Assembly (NCBI RefSeq): GCF_003008595.1
Contig: NZ_CP027669.1
Location: forward strand, 3,224,001 to 3,288,000
DNA from: Simplicispira suum
GTDB lineage: Bacteria; Pseudomonadota; Gammaproteobacteria; Burkholderiales; Burkholderiaceae_C
Length of the DNA stretch: 64,000 nt
Direction of reading: 5' to 3'
How positions within the stretch are numbered: the stretch's first letter is position 1; every line of letters begins with the position of its first letter. Below are positions 1 through 8,430 of the stretch, one piece after another. Made by a program: the position numbers and the translations under genes. The notes below the pieces were generated by a model, which saw only the letters and a list, made by a program, of their open reading frames with translations, ran no database searches and was not told the origin of the DNA.

Positions 1-469
1 AAACCACAAACATCACCGACGGCGGAATGATGGGGCCCAGCATGCCGCCGTAGACCGTGAGGCCCGCCGCAAAGGTTTTGTCGTAGCCTTGCTTTTCCAT
101 CTCGGGCACCATCACCTGCGACATGATGGCCACCTGGGCCGTGGCCGAGCCGATGATGGACGACACCATCATGTTGGCCAGAATGTTCACGTAGGCCAGG
201 CCCCCTTTGACCGAGCCAATGAAGGCCATGGCCAGGTCCACGAGCCGCCGCGTGATGCCGCCGCTGTTCATGATTTCGCCGATCAGGATGAACAGCGGGA
301 TCGCGATCAGGCCGTAGCTGTCCACACCCGCGAACATCTGCAGCGGAAACGACTGGAACAGTACCGTGCTGCCCGAGTTGAGGATAAAGACGACGCCTGC
401 CAGGCACAGGCAGATGCCAATGGGCACGCCCACCAGCAGGATGGCGAGAAAGAAGAGACTGGTGATCAT
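1..469 (-). CDS. dctM: TRAP transporter large permease (DctM family), partial
   Basis: This is the membrane channel subunit of a tripartite ATP-independent periplasmic (TRAP) transporter, which moves organic acids or related solutes with an ion gradient. About 156 N-terminal residues are visible; the rest lies beyond the left edge. The sequence starts MITSLFFLAILLVGVP, is strongly hydrophobic, and contains the DctM-typical loop GGMLGPIIPPSVMF near the window edge. The ATG at 469 is chosen because the upstream in-frame stretch has no ATG before a stop at 514-512. It lies 37 nt behind dctQ, so the two form an operon. The solute-binding subunit (DctP) is not in view. In context the substrate may be hydroxyproline or a breakdown product, but that is inference. 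Confidence 0.9.
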   Translation of the reverse strand, partial: MITSLFFLAILLVGVPIGICLCLAGVVFILNSGSTVLFQSFPLQMFAGVDSYGLIAIPLFILIGEIMNSGGITRRLVDLAMAFIGSVKGGLAYVNILANMMVSSIIGSATAQVAIMSQVMVPEMEKQGYDKTFAAGLTVYGGMLGPIIPPSVMFVV

Positions 470-506
470 GGCAAGCGGTGCGTGGGTGGGCTGGGCAAGA
501 GGGGCA

Positions 507-1139
507 TCAGTTCACCGCATCGGCGCTGACCACATCGAAACCGGGGTGCACGATGCGGGGGCAAACCTCAAGCTCTTCGAATAGGTTGGCGATCGCGTGC
601 ACGGTAAGGCTGAGCGAAAAGATCGGCAGGATCAGCTGAATGACCCAGGTGGGCCATTCCAGCGTCTGGGTGTGCTCGGTGTAGAGAAAGTTGAAGCTCG
701 CTTCGGCGTAGTCCTTGGCGTTGAATCCGGCGGCCGCAATGCCGCGCGGGTCCATCCAGACCCAGCACATCCAGACCAGCGCGAGCGCAAACACCAGCAC
801 GCCGAAGGTGGCAAGCACCTTCATGGCCTTCGCGCCACGGGGCGGCAGTTGGTCCGATACCAGGCCCACCGCAAAATCCATCCGCAGGCGTGTCATGACC
901 GAGGCGCCGACAAACGTCAGCCAGACCATGGTGAATACCGCTGCCTCATCGACCCAGTAGATCGGAATGCCCGAATAACGTGTGACCACATTGAGCAGGA
1001 TGAGCAGTACCAGCAGCGTCATCAAGGCCGTCAGTACGCCGCGTTCAAAGCGCAGCAGCGCGCTGGACAGGGCGATCGCCCAGCGCACGGGAGCCCGCGG
1101 GGCAGGCAGGGGTGCAGGGGGCAGGATGCGGTCAGACAT
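507..1139 (-). CDS. dctQ: TRAP transporter small permease (DctQ family)
   Basis: This is the small four-helix subunit of the TRAP transporter and partner of the DctM protein encoded just downstream. The 210-residue protein has hydrophobic segments near residues 35-52, 68-83, 105-125 and 160-182, and the DctQ-like stretch NVVTRYSGIPIYWVDE. The 133-bp AT-rich gap before its ATG separates it from the Ldh_2-family gene and probably holds its own promoter. It carries a 15-bp motif shared with the leader of the deaminase gene at 8173. The C-terminal extension after the last helix is hydrophilic. Substrate is unknown from sequence. Confidence 0.88.
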   Translation of the reverse strand: MSDRILPPAPLPAPRAPVRWAIALSSALLRFERGVLTALMTLLVLLILLNVVTRYSGIPIYWVDEAAVFTMVWLTFVGASVMTRLRMDFAVGLVSDQLPPRGAKAMKVLATFGVLVFALALVWMCWVWMDPRGIAAAGFNAKDYAEASFNFLYTEHTQTLEWPTWVIQLILPIFSLSLTVHAIANLFEELEVCPRIVHPGFDVVSADAVN

Positions 1140-1187
1140 GGAGTGCAGACAAGTTGATCGGAGCTTTGATCGGGGTATTTTAGAAAT

Positions 1188-1202
1188 ATGTTGTAAATAT
1201 AT
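1188..1202 (-). promoter_or_regulatory. candidate operator shared by the two catabolic transcription units
   Basis: The plus-strand 15-mer atgttgtaaatatat lies 49-63 nt upstream of the dctQ ATG in an AT-rich leader. It matches the 15-mer atgccgtaaatatat at 8241-8255 at 13 of 15 positions, in the same orientation, upstream of the first gene of the hydroxyproline cluster. A shared regulator site is inferred; no regulator gene is inside the window. Confidence 0.45.
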
Positions 1203-1272
1203 CTATAGATCGAAGATGCCCGTATTGGGGGAAACCAGCGGTTGGGTTACTCGCTGGCCAATGAGACCGCTG

Positions 1273-2307
1273 TCAGGAAACGAGCCGCAAGATCTCCGCG
1301 TACAAAGCGGCAGGTACTGCGATGCCCTCTGCCTGGCTGCGCTCCCGGGCAGCAAAGCGCCGCTGCGATGGCAGGCGCGCGCCCTGCGCGGTGATGGCGT
1401 CGAGAAGGGTCTCGGCGCGCGCCGTTTGTGCTTCGCCGTCGCCACCGGAAAATGCGGCCGGATCGAAGGCCAGCACCAGTTCGCCGTGGCAAGGCGTGAC
1501 GCCCGCGCCGTCGTCAAACGCCAGCGATTCCTGGCTGGTCCAGTCGCCAATCAGGGCGCCCGCCATCAGCTCCACCATGGTCGCAAGGGCCGAGCCCTTG
1601 TGCCCGCCAAAGGCAAGCATGGCGCCGCGTGCGATCTCGACCGGGTCGGTGGACGGCTGACCCGCAGCATCTACGCCGCAGCCTTCGGGCAGAGATTTTC
1701 CGGCACGCCGGTGCAACTCCAGATCGCCGCGTGCGATGGCACTGGTGGCGAAGTCAAATACGTAGGGATAGGGGCCTGGGCGCGGCCAGCCGAAAGCGAT
1801 CGGGTTGGTGCCAAAAAGCGGTTGGTTGCCGCCTGCGGGCGCCACCCAGGCATGGCTGGGCGTCAGCGCGAGGGCGGCGAGGCCGTGCGCGGTGATGGCT
1901 TCGATCTCGGGCCACAGAGCGGAAAAGTGAAAGCAGCGGCGAATGACCAGCGCGCCCAGGCCGTGGCGGCGCGTGGCTTCCACCAGCGCGGGCAGGCCGC
2001 GCTCGAAAGCCAGTGGCGAAAAACCGAACTGCGCATCCACCTGGACGATGGGGCCGCCCGTGATGCTCACGGTGGGCTCAGCGTCCAACTTGACTTTTCC
2101 CGCGCGCACCGCGTCAAAGCAACTGATCAGGCGGTAGACCCCATGCGACTGGCAGGCATCGCGCTGGCCGGAAACGATCACCTTGGCAATGGCCTGCACG
2201 TGGGCGCCTGCGAGTCCCATGCGGGCCAGGGCGCGCTGGACGATGTCGCCCAGTTCGGTTTCGGGGATCAGCACCATGGCCGGGGAATCGGGGGGCGTGG
2301 AGGTCAT
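1273..2307 (-). CDS. Ldh_2 family (malate/L-lactate/Delta1-pyrroline-2-carboxylate) dehydrogenase
   Basis: The 344-residue protein belongs to the NAD(P)-dependent Ldh_2 family, which includes malate and lactate dehydrogenases and Delta1-pyrroline-2-carboxylate/piperideine-2-carboxylate reductases. The family signature SHGVYRL with its histidine is near residue 56, followed by a conserved Asn-Pro loop (FGTNPIAFGWP) and a Lys-Gly-Ser segment (GHKGSALATMVELM). Its ATG overlaps the stop of the FAD-dependent subunit gene as ATGA, so it is translationally coupled to the D-hydroxyproline dehydrogenase genes. In that setting reduction of a cyclic imino acid is the most likely role, but the exact substrate cannot be read from the sequence. 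Confidence 0.85.
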   Translation of the reverse strand: MTSTPPDSPAMVLIPETELGDIVQRALARMGLAGAHVQAIAKVIVSGQRDACQSHGVYRLISCFDAVRAGKVKLDAEPTVSITGGPIVQVDAQFGFSPLAFERGLPALVEATRRHGLGALVIRRCFHFSALWPEIEAITAHGLAALALTPSHAWVAPAGGNQPLFGTNPIAFGWPRPGPYPYVFDFATSAIARGDLELHRRAGKSLPEGCGVDAAGQPSTDPVEIARGAMLAFGGHKGSALATMVELMAGALIGDWTSQESLAFDDGAGVTPCHGELVLAFDPAAFSGGDGEAQTARAETLLDAITAQGARLPSQRRFAARERSQAEGIAVPAALYAEILRLVS

Positions 2308-3614
2308 GTCTGAGTAGCACTTTCATGGGATGGTTTGCCGCCAGCGTCAGCCAGTGTGGCGATGCGTGCTGGTGAGAGAAGGTGCCGTGCGGGCTGCGGC
2401 GTCCAGCCGTACAGCACTTGCGCGGCCGCGCCGCATATGCGGCCCTGGCAGGCGCCCATGCCGCAGCGCGTGTGCAGCTTGGCGTCGATCCAGTTGCTGC
2501 GCTGCCGCAGCACGCCGTGCGCCACGTCTTCGCAGCGGCAGACGAAGGTATCGGGCCGGGGCAGGGCGGCCAAGGTCTCGGCCCGCAGCGGAAAGTGCCG
2601 GTGCAACGCGTCGGCAAATGCATTCCAGCGTGCGAGTTGGTTTTGCAAGGCTTGGGCGGCGTCGGCCTCGCCTGCGGCGGCGTGGCCCGCCATGGCGCCT
2701 TGCACCAGCGCGCGCTCGCTGCCGCCAAAGCCCGTGCATTCGCCAGCGGCGTAGATGCCGGGCACCGTGGTTCGCATCCCTGCATCCACCTGCAGGCCGT
2801 GGCGTTCTCCAAGTGTGCAGCCCAGCATTTGCCCCAGATGCGTGTTGGGCACCAGGCCAAAGCCGCAGGCAATGCGCTCGCACTCCAACTGCTCCGTGCG
2901 GCTGCCGCGCTGCAGGCGCACCGCCTCGACTTGGGTGTTGCCCAGGGCTTCGAGCACGTGGGCGTTGGCGCGCAGGCTTGGGCGCAGCAGCGTGGGCGCC
3001 TGCCACGCCTTGGCGGGCCAGCGAACCAGTTGCGCGGCAAAGGCGGCGAGGGCGCCCCAGGACGTGTGTTCGGCCACGCGCAGCACCTGCGCCCCGGCCT
3101 TGCGCGCTGTGCTTGCTGCGGCCAGCAGCAGCGGGCCGGTGCCGGCGATAACGATGCGCTGGCCGCGCACGTCCAGCCCGGCCTTGATGAGGGCTTGCAG
3201 GCCGCCTGCGCCGGTGACACCGGGCAGCGTCCAGCCGGGGAAGGGCAGCAGCAGTTCGCGCGCGCCGGTGCAGAGGATCAGGCGGCTGGCGTGCTGCGTC
3301 CAGCCGCGCGTGGCGTTCTCAAGGATCAGGGCGGCTGCGTCGCCTGTGTTGGCGCGGTCGCCCAGGCCCACCACGCGGGTGCCGCTCAGCACTTCGATAT
3401 TGGCGTGGCGCGCAAGGCCCTCGCGGTGCTGGCGTGCCAGTGGCGGAAGTTGCACGCCGGGGCCGTTGCGCCAGATCTGACCGCCGGGCGCCGGGTTGTC
3501 GTCCACGACAACGATGCGCATGCCGCTCTCCGCAGCCGCCAGCGCAGCGGCCATGCCGGCCGGTCCGGCGCCAATGATGAGCAGGTCGCAGCGTGCGGGT
3601 GCTGTCGTGGTCAT
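2304..3614 (-). CDS. D-hydroxyproline dehydrogenase, NAD/FAD-binding subunit with BFD-like [2Fe-2S] domain
   Basis: This 436-residue flavoprotein begins with a Rossmann dinucleotide-binding loop (IIGAGPAGMAAALAAAESG, residues 12-30) and has a second nucleotide-binding region near residues 145-175 (IVIAGTGPLLLAAA). The C-terminal part has the cysteine pattern FVCRCEDV followed by TRCGMGACQGRIC, typical of a BFD-like [2Fe-2S] domain. That arrangement is known from the alpha subunit of three-subunit D-hydroxyproline, opine and cyanide-forming dehydrogenases (HcnB/OoxA type). Its ATG overlaps the small [2Fe-2S] gene stop as ATGA, and its own stop overlaps the Ldh_2 gene start as ATGA. Together with its neighbours it would oxidise cis-4-hydroxy-D-proline to pyrroline-4-hydroxy-2-carboxylate. 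Confidence 0.88.
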   Translation of the reverse strand: MTTTAPARCDLLIIGAGPAGMAAALAAAESGMRIVVVDDNPAPGGQIWRNGPGVQLPPLARQHREGLARHANIEVLSGTRVVGLGDRANTGDAAALILENATRGWTQHASRLILCTGARELLLPFPGWTLPGVTGAGGLQALIKAGLDVRGQRIVIAGTGPLLLAAASTARKAGAQVLRVAEHTSWGALAAFAAQLVRWPAKAWQAPTLLRPSLRANAHVLEALGNTQVEAVRLQRGSRTEQLECERIACGFGLVPNTHLGQMLGCTLGERHGLQVDAGMRTTVPGIYAAGECTGFGGSERALVQGAMAGHAAAGEADAAQALQNQLARWNAFADALHRHFPLRAETLAALPRPDTFVCRCEDVAHGVLRQRSNWIDAKLHTRCGMGACQGRICGAAAQVLYGWTPQPARHLLSPARIATLADAGGKPSHESATQT

Positions 3615-3886
3615 GCGGCACCTGCGGATTGTGCGGTGCTGGTCGCAATGTGCATGCCGTCTTCGCAAATCGTTTGGCACGCCAGGCGCTCGCGGCCATC
3701 GATCAGCACGCGGCATTCGTGGCACACGCCCATGCCGCACAGGGGCGCACGCCACTGCCCGGTAACGGACAGGCGTGTGCGGCCCGGTGGCTGCTGCGCG
3801 AGGACAGCGACCGCGCTGCTGCCTGCGGGCACGCGCACCCACGCCTCGCCCAGCTGCACTTCGACCATGGGGATGGCGGGGCTCAT
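3611..3886 (-). CDS. (2Fe-2S)-binding subunit of the D-hydroxyproline dehydrogenase
   Basis: The 91-residue ferredoxin-like protein has the cluster-binding pattern PLCGMGVCHECRVL followed by a fourth cysteine in LACQTICEDG. It corresponds to the small electron-transfer subunit of HcnA/OoxC-type dehydrogenases. The ATG at 3886 is chosen because it overlaps the stop of the upstream DadA-like gene as ATGA; a longer upstream frame has no family match. The 3' end overlaps the next gene as ATGA. The three coupled genes almost certainly make one membrane- or respiratory-chain-linked complex. Confidence 0.88.
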   Translation of the reverse strand: MSPAIPMVEVQLGEAWVRVPAGSSAVAVLAQQPPGRTRLSVTGQWRAPLCGMGVCHECRVLIDGRERLACQTICEDGMHIATSTAQSAGAA

Positions 3887-5000
3887 GCGGTGCACTCCTG
3901 AACAAACCGGGTGGGCGCGTAGGGCGCTGGATCCATGGGGGGCGCCGTGCCCAGCATGCTGGACGCAATCAAACTGGCTGTGGCGGGCGCCGTGGTCACG
4001 CCCAGGCCTTCGTGCCCCACCGCCAGCCACAGGTGCGGGTGCTCGGGGTGGCGGCCGATGATGGGCAGGCCATCGGGTGTGGCGGCGCGAAACCCGGTCC
4101 AGGTGCGAATGGCGTTGCGCTCGGCGAGCGACGGCACATAGTCAATGGCCCGGCGCAGCATGCGCGCCAACACCGCGTTGTCCACCGCCGGGTCCAGCGT
4201 GTCGAATTGGCGCGACGACCCCAGCAGCCACTGGCCCGTGGGGCGCGGCTGCAGGTTGAAGGCGACCGAGGTGCCTTCGCTCTGGTGGGCGTTCTTGACG
4301 TAACCCAGCTCGACGAGCTGGTAGCGCACGGCGGCACTGCCCCGGTCGGTAATCGCCAGATGACCCTTTTTGGGGCGGATGGGCAGCTCGGGGCAGAACT
4401 GCGTGGCGTGGATGCCCGCCGCCAGCAGCACGGCGCCGCCCTCGCGCACGCTGCCGTCGGTGCAGTGCACGCGGCGGCCTTCGATGCGGCTGGCGTGCAG
4501 TGCCTCGATGTGGATGGGCTTTGCGGCATGGCCCAGCAGCCACTCGGCGGCGTTGGGGCATAGACCATGCTGTCGCCGCCCACGCGCAGCGCGCCGTGCA
4601 GGCCAGGGCGCAGCACGGGCTCCAGCGTGGCGAGTTGTTGGGCGCTGAGCAGATCGCACGCAATGCCATGGGCCTGGAGGCGTTCGCGCTTGTGCTCGGC
4701 CTCCTGCATTTCTTCGGCGTCTTGGGCCACCCACAGCGTGCCGCAAGTGTTGAACGCCGTATCCGGCGCTTCGGCGGCCATGCGCGGCGCCCAGGCATGC
4801 CACTGCGTGAGCGAGGCCTGGCTGAGTGCCAGTTCGGCCGGGTTGTCGTCCATCACCACCAGGTGGCCCATGCCGGCGTTCGTGGCGCCGCCCAGGTGCG
4901 CGTCGAGCACCAGCACGCGCTGGCCGGCATCGGCCAGGGCATGGGCGCAGGCCGCGCCGACGATGCCGGCGCCGATGACGATGATGTCGTACATGGCCAT
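3883..5000 (-). pseudogene. D-hydroxyproline dehydrogenase, DadA-like FAD subunit, frameshifted
   Basis: This gene encodes a D-amino-acid-oxidase (DAO/DadA) family flavoprotein, the catalytic beta subunit of the dehydrogenase. The first part reads MYDIIVIGAGIVGAACAHAL with the FAD-binding Gly loop and runs to SMVYAP; the second part resumes in another frame at NAAEWLLGHAAKPIHIE and ends RFVQECTA. The break lies in the G run at 4555-4558: one extra base there would join the halves into one protein of about 372 residues. Both halves keep good codon usage and family-typical sequence (TWTGFRAATPDGLPIIG near the C terminus), so the lesion is recent or a sequence error. ATG 5000 and ATG 4994 are both possible starts; the stop overlaps the [2Fe-2S] gene as ATGA. 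Confidence 0.85.
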
Positions 5001-5007
5001 GCGGGCT

Positions 5008-5940
5008 TTAGAGCTGAATGCCCCAGCCAAACGGGTCGCCCGGCTCGATCAGCAGCGTGGCCTCGGCGCTCATGAAGGCGCGGCCGCGCAGCGTGGGAAT
5101 GAGCTGCTCGCCTTCCATGGCGTAGCTGGCTTCGAATTGGCTGCCGATGATGCTGGCCTGACGCCACACCTGGCCCGGTTGCAGTTTGCCGTCGGCTGCC
5201 AGGCAGGCGAGCTTGGCGCTGGTGCCGGTACCGCAGGGCGAGCGGTCGTAGGCGCCGCCGGGGCAGAGCACAAAGTTGCGGCTGTCGGCCTCTGCGTCGT
5301 CGGCAAACAGTTCGATGTGGTCAATCAGCCCACCGTCGCTGCCACGCACGCCTTGGTCTGCTAACGCTTGTTGCACGGCGAGGGCAAAGGCGGTGAGTGC
5401 TGCCAGGTTCTTGCTTTCCACGCGCTGCTGGTGCTTTGTCATCAGGAAGAACCAGTTGCCGCCCCAGGCCACGTCGCCGGTCACCGGGCCATACCCCGGC
5501 ACTTGCAAGGTCATTTGGTGGTGCAGGCGGTGGGCTGGCACGTTGCGCACGCTGACCGAGCCGTCCTCGTGCAGCGTGGTCTGAACCGTGCCCACGGGGG
5601 TTTCGATGCCATGCACGCCGGGCTGGATGCGGCCCATGTGGGCCAGCGACGCGACCAGGCCAATGGTGCCGTGCCCGCACATGCCAAGGTAGCCGCTGTT
5701 GTTGAAGAACACGACGCCGGCAGCGTTGCGCGCATCTACCGGCGGGCAGAGCAGCGCGCCGACGATCACATCGTTGCCGCGCGGCTCCAACACGGTAGCC
5801 GTTCGCCAGCGGTCGTGCTCGGCCGCCAACAGAGCGCGGCGCTCGACCATGCTGCCGGTGCCCAGGTCCGGGAAGCCGTCCACCACCAGACGGGTGGGCT
5901 CGCCACCGGTGTGGGAGTCGATGATTTGGATGCGTTGCAT
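5008..5940 (-). CDS. lhpA: 4-hydroxyproline 2-epimerase (proline racemase family)
   Basis: The enzyme interconverts trans-4-hydroxy-L-proline and cis-4-hydroxy-D-proline, the first step of hydroxyproline breakdown. The 310-residue protein has both catalytic cysteines of the family, Cys88 in GMCGHGTIG and Cys236 in [10 protein letters not shown]. The dehydratase branch (trans-3-hydroxyproline dehydratase) has a Thr or Ser at the second site, so epimerase is favoured. The start [15 protein letters not shown] matches the family N terminus; longer upstream reading covers a terminator and is rejected. It is 7 nt upstream of the DadA-like subunit gene and shares its transcript. Confidence 0.92.
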   Translation of the reverse strand: MQRIQIIDSHTGGEPTRLVVDGFPDLGTGSMVERRALLAAEHDRWRTATVLEPRGNDVIVGALLCPPVDARNAAGVVFFNNSGYLGMCGHGTIGLVASLAHMGRIQPGVHGIETPVGTVQTTLHEDGSVSVRNVPAHRLHHQMTLQVPGYGPVTGDVAWGGNWFFLMTKHQQRVESKNLAALTAFALAVQQALADQGVRGSDGGLIDHIELFADDAEADSRNFVLCPGGAYDRSPCGTGTSAKLACLAADGKLQPGQVWRQASIIGSQFEASYAMEGEQLIPTLRGRAFMSAEATLLIEPGDPFGWGIQL

Positions 5941-5950
5941 GGAAAACCCC

Positions 5951-5980
5951 AAAAAAATGGCCTGCAGATCGTGCAGGCCA
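5951..5980 (-). terminator. rho-independent terminator between binding-protein and epimerase genes
   Basis: On the minus strand a 9-bp stem TGGCCTGCA/TGCAGGCCA (5980-5972 with 5966-5958) and a 5-nt loop are followed by a run of seven U (5957-5951). A second 8-bp hairpin (GCTCCCGA/TCGGGAGC, 6004-5997 with 5991-5984) precedes it. It probably terminates or attenuates the transcript after the binding-protein gene, giving that gene a higher level than the enzymes. Confidence 0.8.
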
Positions 5981-6013
5981 CAAGCTCCCGAACGTATCGG
6001 GAGCAGGAGACGA

Positions 6014-7141
6014 TCAGTAGCTGGCGAGTGGCACGGGCACCGCATTGCGGAAGGTGCTCACCGTAATGGGGGCCTGCTTCAGGTTGCCCTTGGCATCGTA
6101 CGCGTAGGTACCGGCAACGCCCTTGTAGCTGTTGCCGTAGATGTACTCGCCCACCTTCTTGGGGTCAACCGAGTCGGCCTTGGCCATGGCGTTGCCGATC
6201 AGCATGGTCTGGTCGTAGTACGAGGCTGCGTAGGCGTCCGCGTCGCGCTTGAAATGCTCCTTGTACTTGGCCTTGAAGGCTGCACCGGCATCGATCTTGT
6301 CCAGCATGGTGCCGCCCTGGGCGCAGAACACGGTATCGTTCACGGCCTCGCCGCCGAGCTTGCCGACTTCCGGGCTGCACAGGGTGTCGCCGCCCAGCAG
6401 CTTGGCATCGATGCCCAATTGCTTCATCTGACGCGCCATGGGCGCGGCTTGCGGTGCGTAGCCGCCGAAGAAAATGGCTTCGGGCTTTTTGGCCTTGAGG
6501 TTGGTCAGGATGGCGAGGAAGTCGGTCGACTTGTCGGTGGTGAATTCCTGGCCAACGATGTTCAGACCGAGCTTCTTGGCTTCTTTGGAGAATTCGTCGG
6601 CAACGCCCTGTCCAAAGGCGGTGCGGTCGTCAATGACGGCAACGTTCTTCACCTTCATCACGTTGGCGGCGTAGATGGCCATGTTCGAGCCGATCTGCGT
6701 GTCGCTGGCAATGATCCGGAACAGGTTCTTGTAGCCGTTGTCGGTTACCTTGGGATTGGTGCCCACGGTGGAGACCATGGTGCCGCCCTGGCTGTAAACG
6801 CGCGACGCAGGAATGGCCACGCCGGAGCAATACGGGCCGAGCACGTATTTCACGCCGTCGTCGACAAACTTCTGCGCCACGCTGACGCCGGCGCGTGCGT
6901 CGCACTGGTCGTCTTCGGAGTCCAGTTTGAACTCAAGGGTTTTGCCGCCGACCTTGATCTTCTTGGCATTGAGTTCTTCCACCGCCATGCGCACGCCGTT
7001 TTCGTTGTCCTTGCCGGCGAAGGCGTTCGGGCCAGAAAGCGGGCCGCTGTGGCCGATGGTGATCACCTGGTTTTGTGCATGGACCGGGCCGGCGAAGGCG
7101 AGGGCGACAAGAACTGCAGTACTGGAAATGGCAAATTTCAT
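6014..7141 (-). CDS. branched-chain-amino-acid-type ABC transporter substrate-binding protein
   Basis: The 375-residue periplasmic protein belongs to the LivJ/LivK type I binding-protein family. A signal peptide is visible ([18 protein letters not shown], cleavage near VHA-QN) followed by [20 protein letters not shown], the usual start of the mature domain. ATG 7141 has a good ribosome site (AAGGAATTCCG) eight bases ahead. No ABC permease or ATPase gene lies next to it, so it must use components encoded elsewhere. Position between the deaminase and epimerase genes suggests capture of hydroxyproline or a related imino acid. Confidence 0.92.
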   Translation of the reverse strand: MKFAISSTAVLVALAFAGPVHAQNQVITIGHSGPLSGPNAFAGKDNENGVRMAVEELNAKKIKVGGKTLEFKLDSEDDQCDARAGVSVAQKFVDDGVKYVLGPYCSGVAIPASRVYSQGGTMVSTVGTNPKVTDNGYKNLFRIIASDTQIGSNMAIYAANVMKVKNVAVIDDRTAFGQGVADEFSKEAKKLGLNIVGQEFTTDKSTDFLAILTNLKAKKPEAIFFGGYAPQAAPMARQMKQLGIDAKLLGGDTLCSPEVGKLGGEAVNDTVFCAQGGTMLDKIDAGAAFKAKYKEHFKRDADAYAASYYDQTMLIGNAMAKADSVDPKKVGEYIYGNSYKGVAGTYAYDAKGNLKQAPITVSTFRNAVPVPLASY

Positions 7142-7258
7142 CGGAATTCCTTTCGTTGAGAATGTTTCAGGATACAGACAGTATTCGTTCAGCATTCATT
7201 TTCAGAGCCTTCATTAGAAATGCTTTTACTGGTGAAGCGCTGATCGCCCTGCCGAGCT

Positions 7259-8173
7259 TCAGGCGACGGACTGGTACTTGGCCGGACGTGTCTCCAGTGC
7301 TTTCTTTACGACGCGCTCAATGAACGCGCGCTCTTCGCCAATCACCGGCATCCGGGGAAGGCGCATGTGCTCGGTGCCCGTGCCGACCAGCAGGTCGATC
7401 AGCTTGAGGTTCTGCACCAGCTTGGTCGAAACGTCCAGGTGCAGCAGCGGCGTCATCCACTGGTAGAGCTTGAGCGCTTCTTCGTATTGGCCGGCCTTCA
7501 TCAGGTCGTACAACGCCACGGTTTCGCGCGGGAAGGTGCAGCCTACGCCAGCGAGCAAGCCGTCGCAGCCCAGCGCAAGACCTTCAAAGGCCAGATCGTC
7601 CACACCCAGGAACAGCTGGAAGCGGTCGCCCAGCGCCAGACGCAGGTCGGTCACGCGGCGAATGTCGCCACAGCTTTCCTTGATGGCGACCACCCATTCA
7701 CAGTCGGCAAGTTGGGCGAAATCCTCGGGCTTCAGGTCCACTCGGTAGGCAATGGGGTTGTTGTAAACCATGATGGGCTTTTTGGCCGCTTCGGCCATGG
7801 CACGTACGTTGGCAATGGCTTCGCGCGCATCCGCCACGTAAATGACCGAGGGCATGACCATGTAGCCGTCAACCCCCAGCGCATTGGCACCCTGGATGAA
7901 GCGCAGAGCTTCGCGGGTGCTGGTCTCGGACACATTGGCCAGCACCGGCACCCGGCCCTTGGCTGCTTCTATGGCAATGCGCGTGACTTCGAGCTTTTCT
8001 TCCAGAGTCAGCGTGCTGAACTCGCCCAGCGAACCGCAGGTGACGAGGCCGTGCACGCCGTTGCGAATCTGGAAATCAATGTGCCGGGCCGTGCCTTCGG
8101 CGTCAATGCTCTCGTCGGCGTGGAACTTGGTGGTGATGGCGGGGAAGATGCCTTGCCAGCGGGGATTGCTCAT
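7259..8173 (-). CDS. lhpC: Delta1-pyrroline-4-hydroxy-2-carboxylate deaminase (DHDPS/NAL family)
   Basis: This is a 304-residue class I aldolase-fold protein of the dihydrodipicolinate synthase family. The Schiff-base lysine is in WVVAIKESCGDIRR and the catalytic tyrosine in KPIMVYNNP; the substrate loop GSLGEFSTLT replaces the GTTGE loop of true DapA. With an epimerase and D-hydroxyproline dehydrogenase genes beside it, the role is conversion of Pyr4H2C to 2-oxoglutarate semialdehyde plus ammonia. The semialdehyde dehydrogenase that would finish the route is not in the window. It is the first gene of the cluster; the leader upstream holds the shared 15-bp motif. Confidence 0.88.
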   Translation of the reverse strand: MSNPRWQGIFPAITTKFHADESIDAEGTARHIDFQIRNGVHGLVTCGSLGEFSTLTLEEKLEVTRIAIEAAKGRVPVLANVSETSTREALRFIQGANALGVDGYMVMPSVIYVADAREAIANVRAMAEAAKKPIMVYNNPIAYRVDLKPEDFAQLADCEWVVAIKESCGDIRRVTDLRLALGDRFQLFLGVDDLAFEGLALGCDGLLAGVGCTFPRETVALYDLMKAGQYEEALKLYQWMTPLLHLDVSTKLVQNLKLIDLLVGTGTEHMRLPRMPVIGEERAFIERVVKKALETRPAKYQSVA

Positions 8174-8240
8174 GAGAACTCCGAAACTGAGGAAACAGGG
8201 TGAGGGAAAGTGCGTCAGCTTGCACGCGTCGAAACTTGGT

Positions 8241-8255
8241 ATGCCGTAAATATAT
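8241..8255 (-). promoter_or_regulatory. candidate operator upstream of the hydroxyproline cluster
   Basis: The plus-strand 15-mer atgccgtaaatatat sits 68-82 nt before the deaminase ATG. It pairs with the near-identical 15-mer at 1188-1202 upstream of dctQ. The surrounding 40 bp (8236-8281) are very AT-rich in an otherwise GC-rich genome, as expected for a promoter with an operator. Confidence 0.45.
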
Positions 8256-8430
8256 TAGCAAAATATCAAAATGCATACAAGGGTTTTCCCTTGATGGCGA
8301 ATGCGGGTGCTGTTGCTCGTCGTGCAATGCGCATGGGCCGCCGCCAGCCCGCGAGCGCCTTAAAATCACAGGTTGCCCCGCCTGCGCGCAGTGCGCGGTG
8401 CCCCTGTTTCATTCCGCCGAGAACCGCCCC

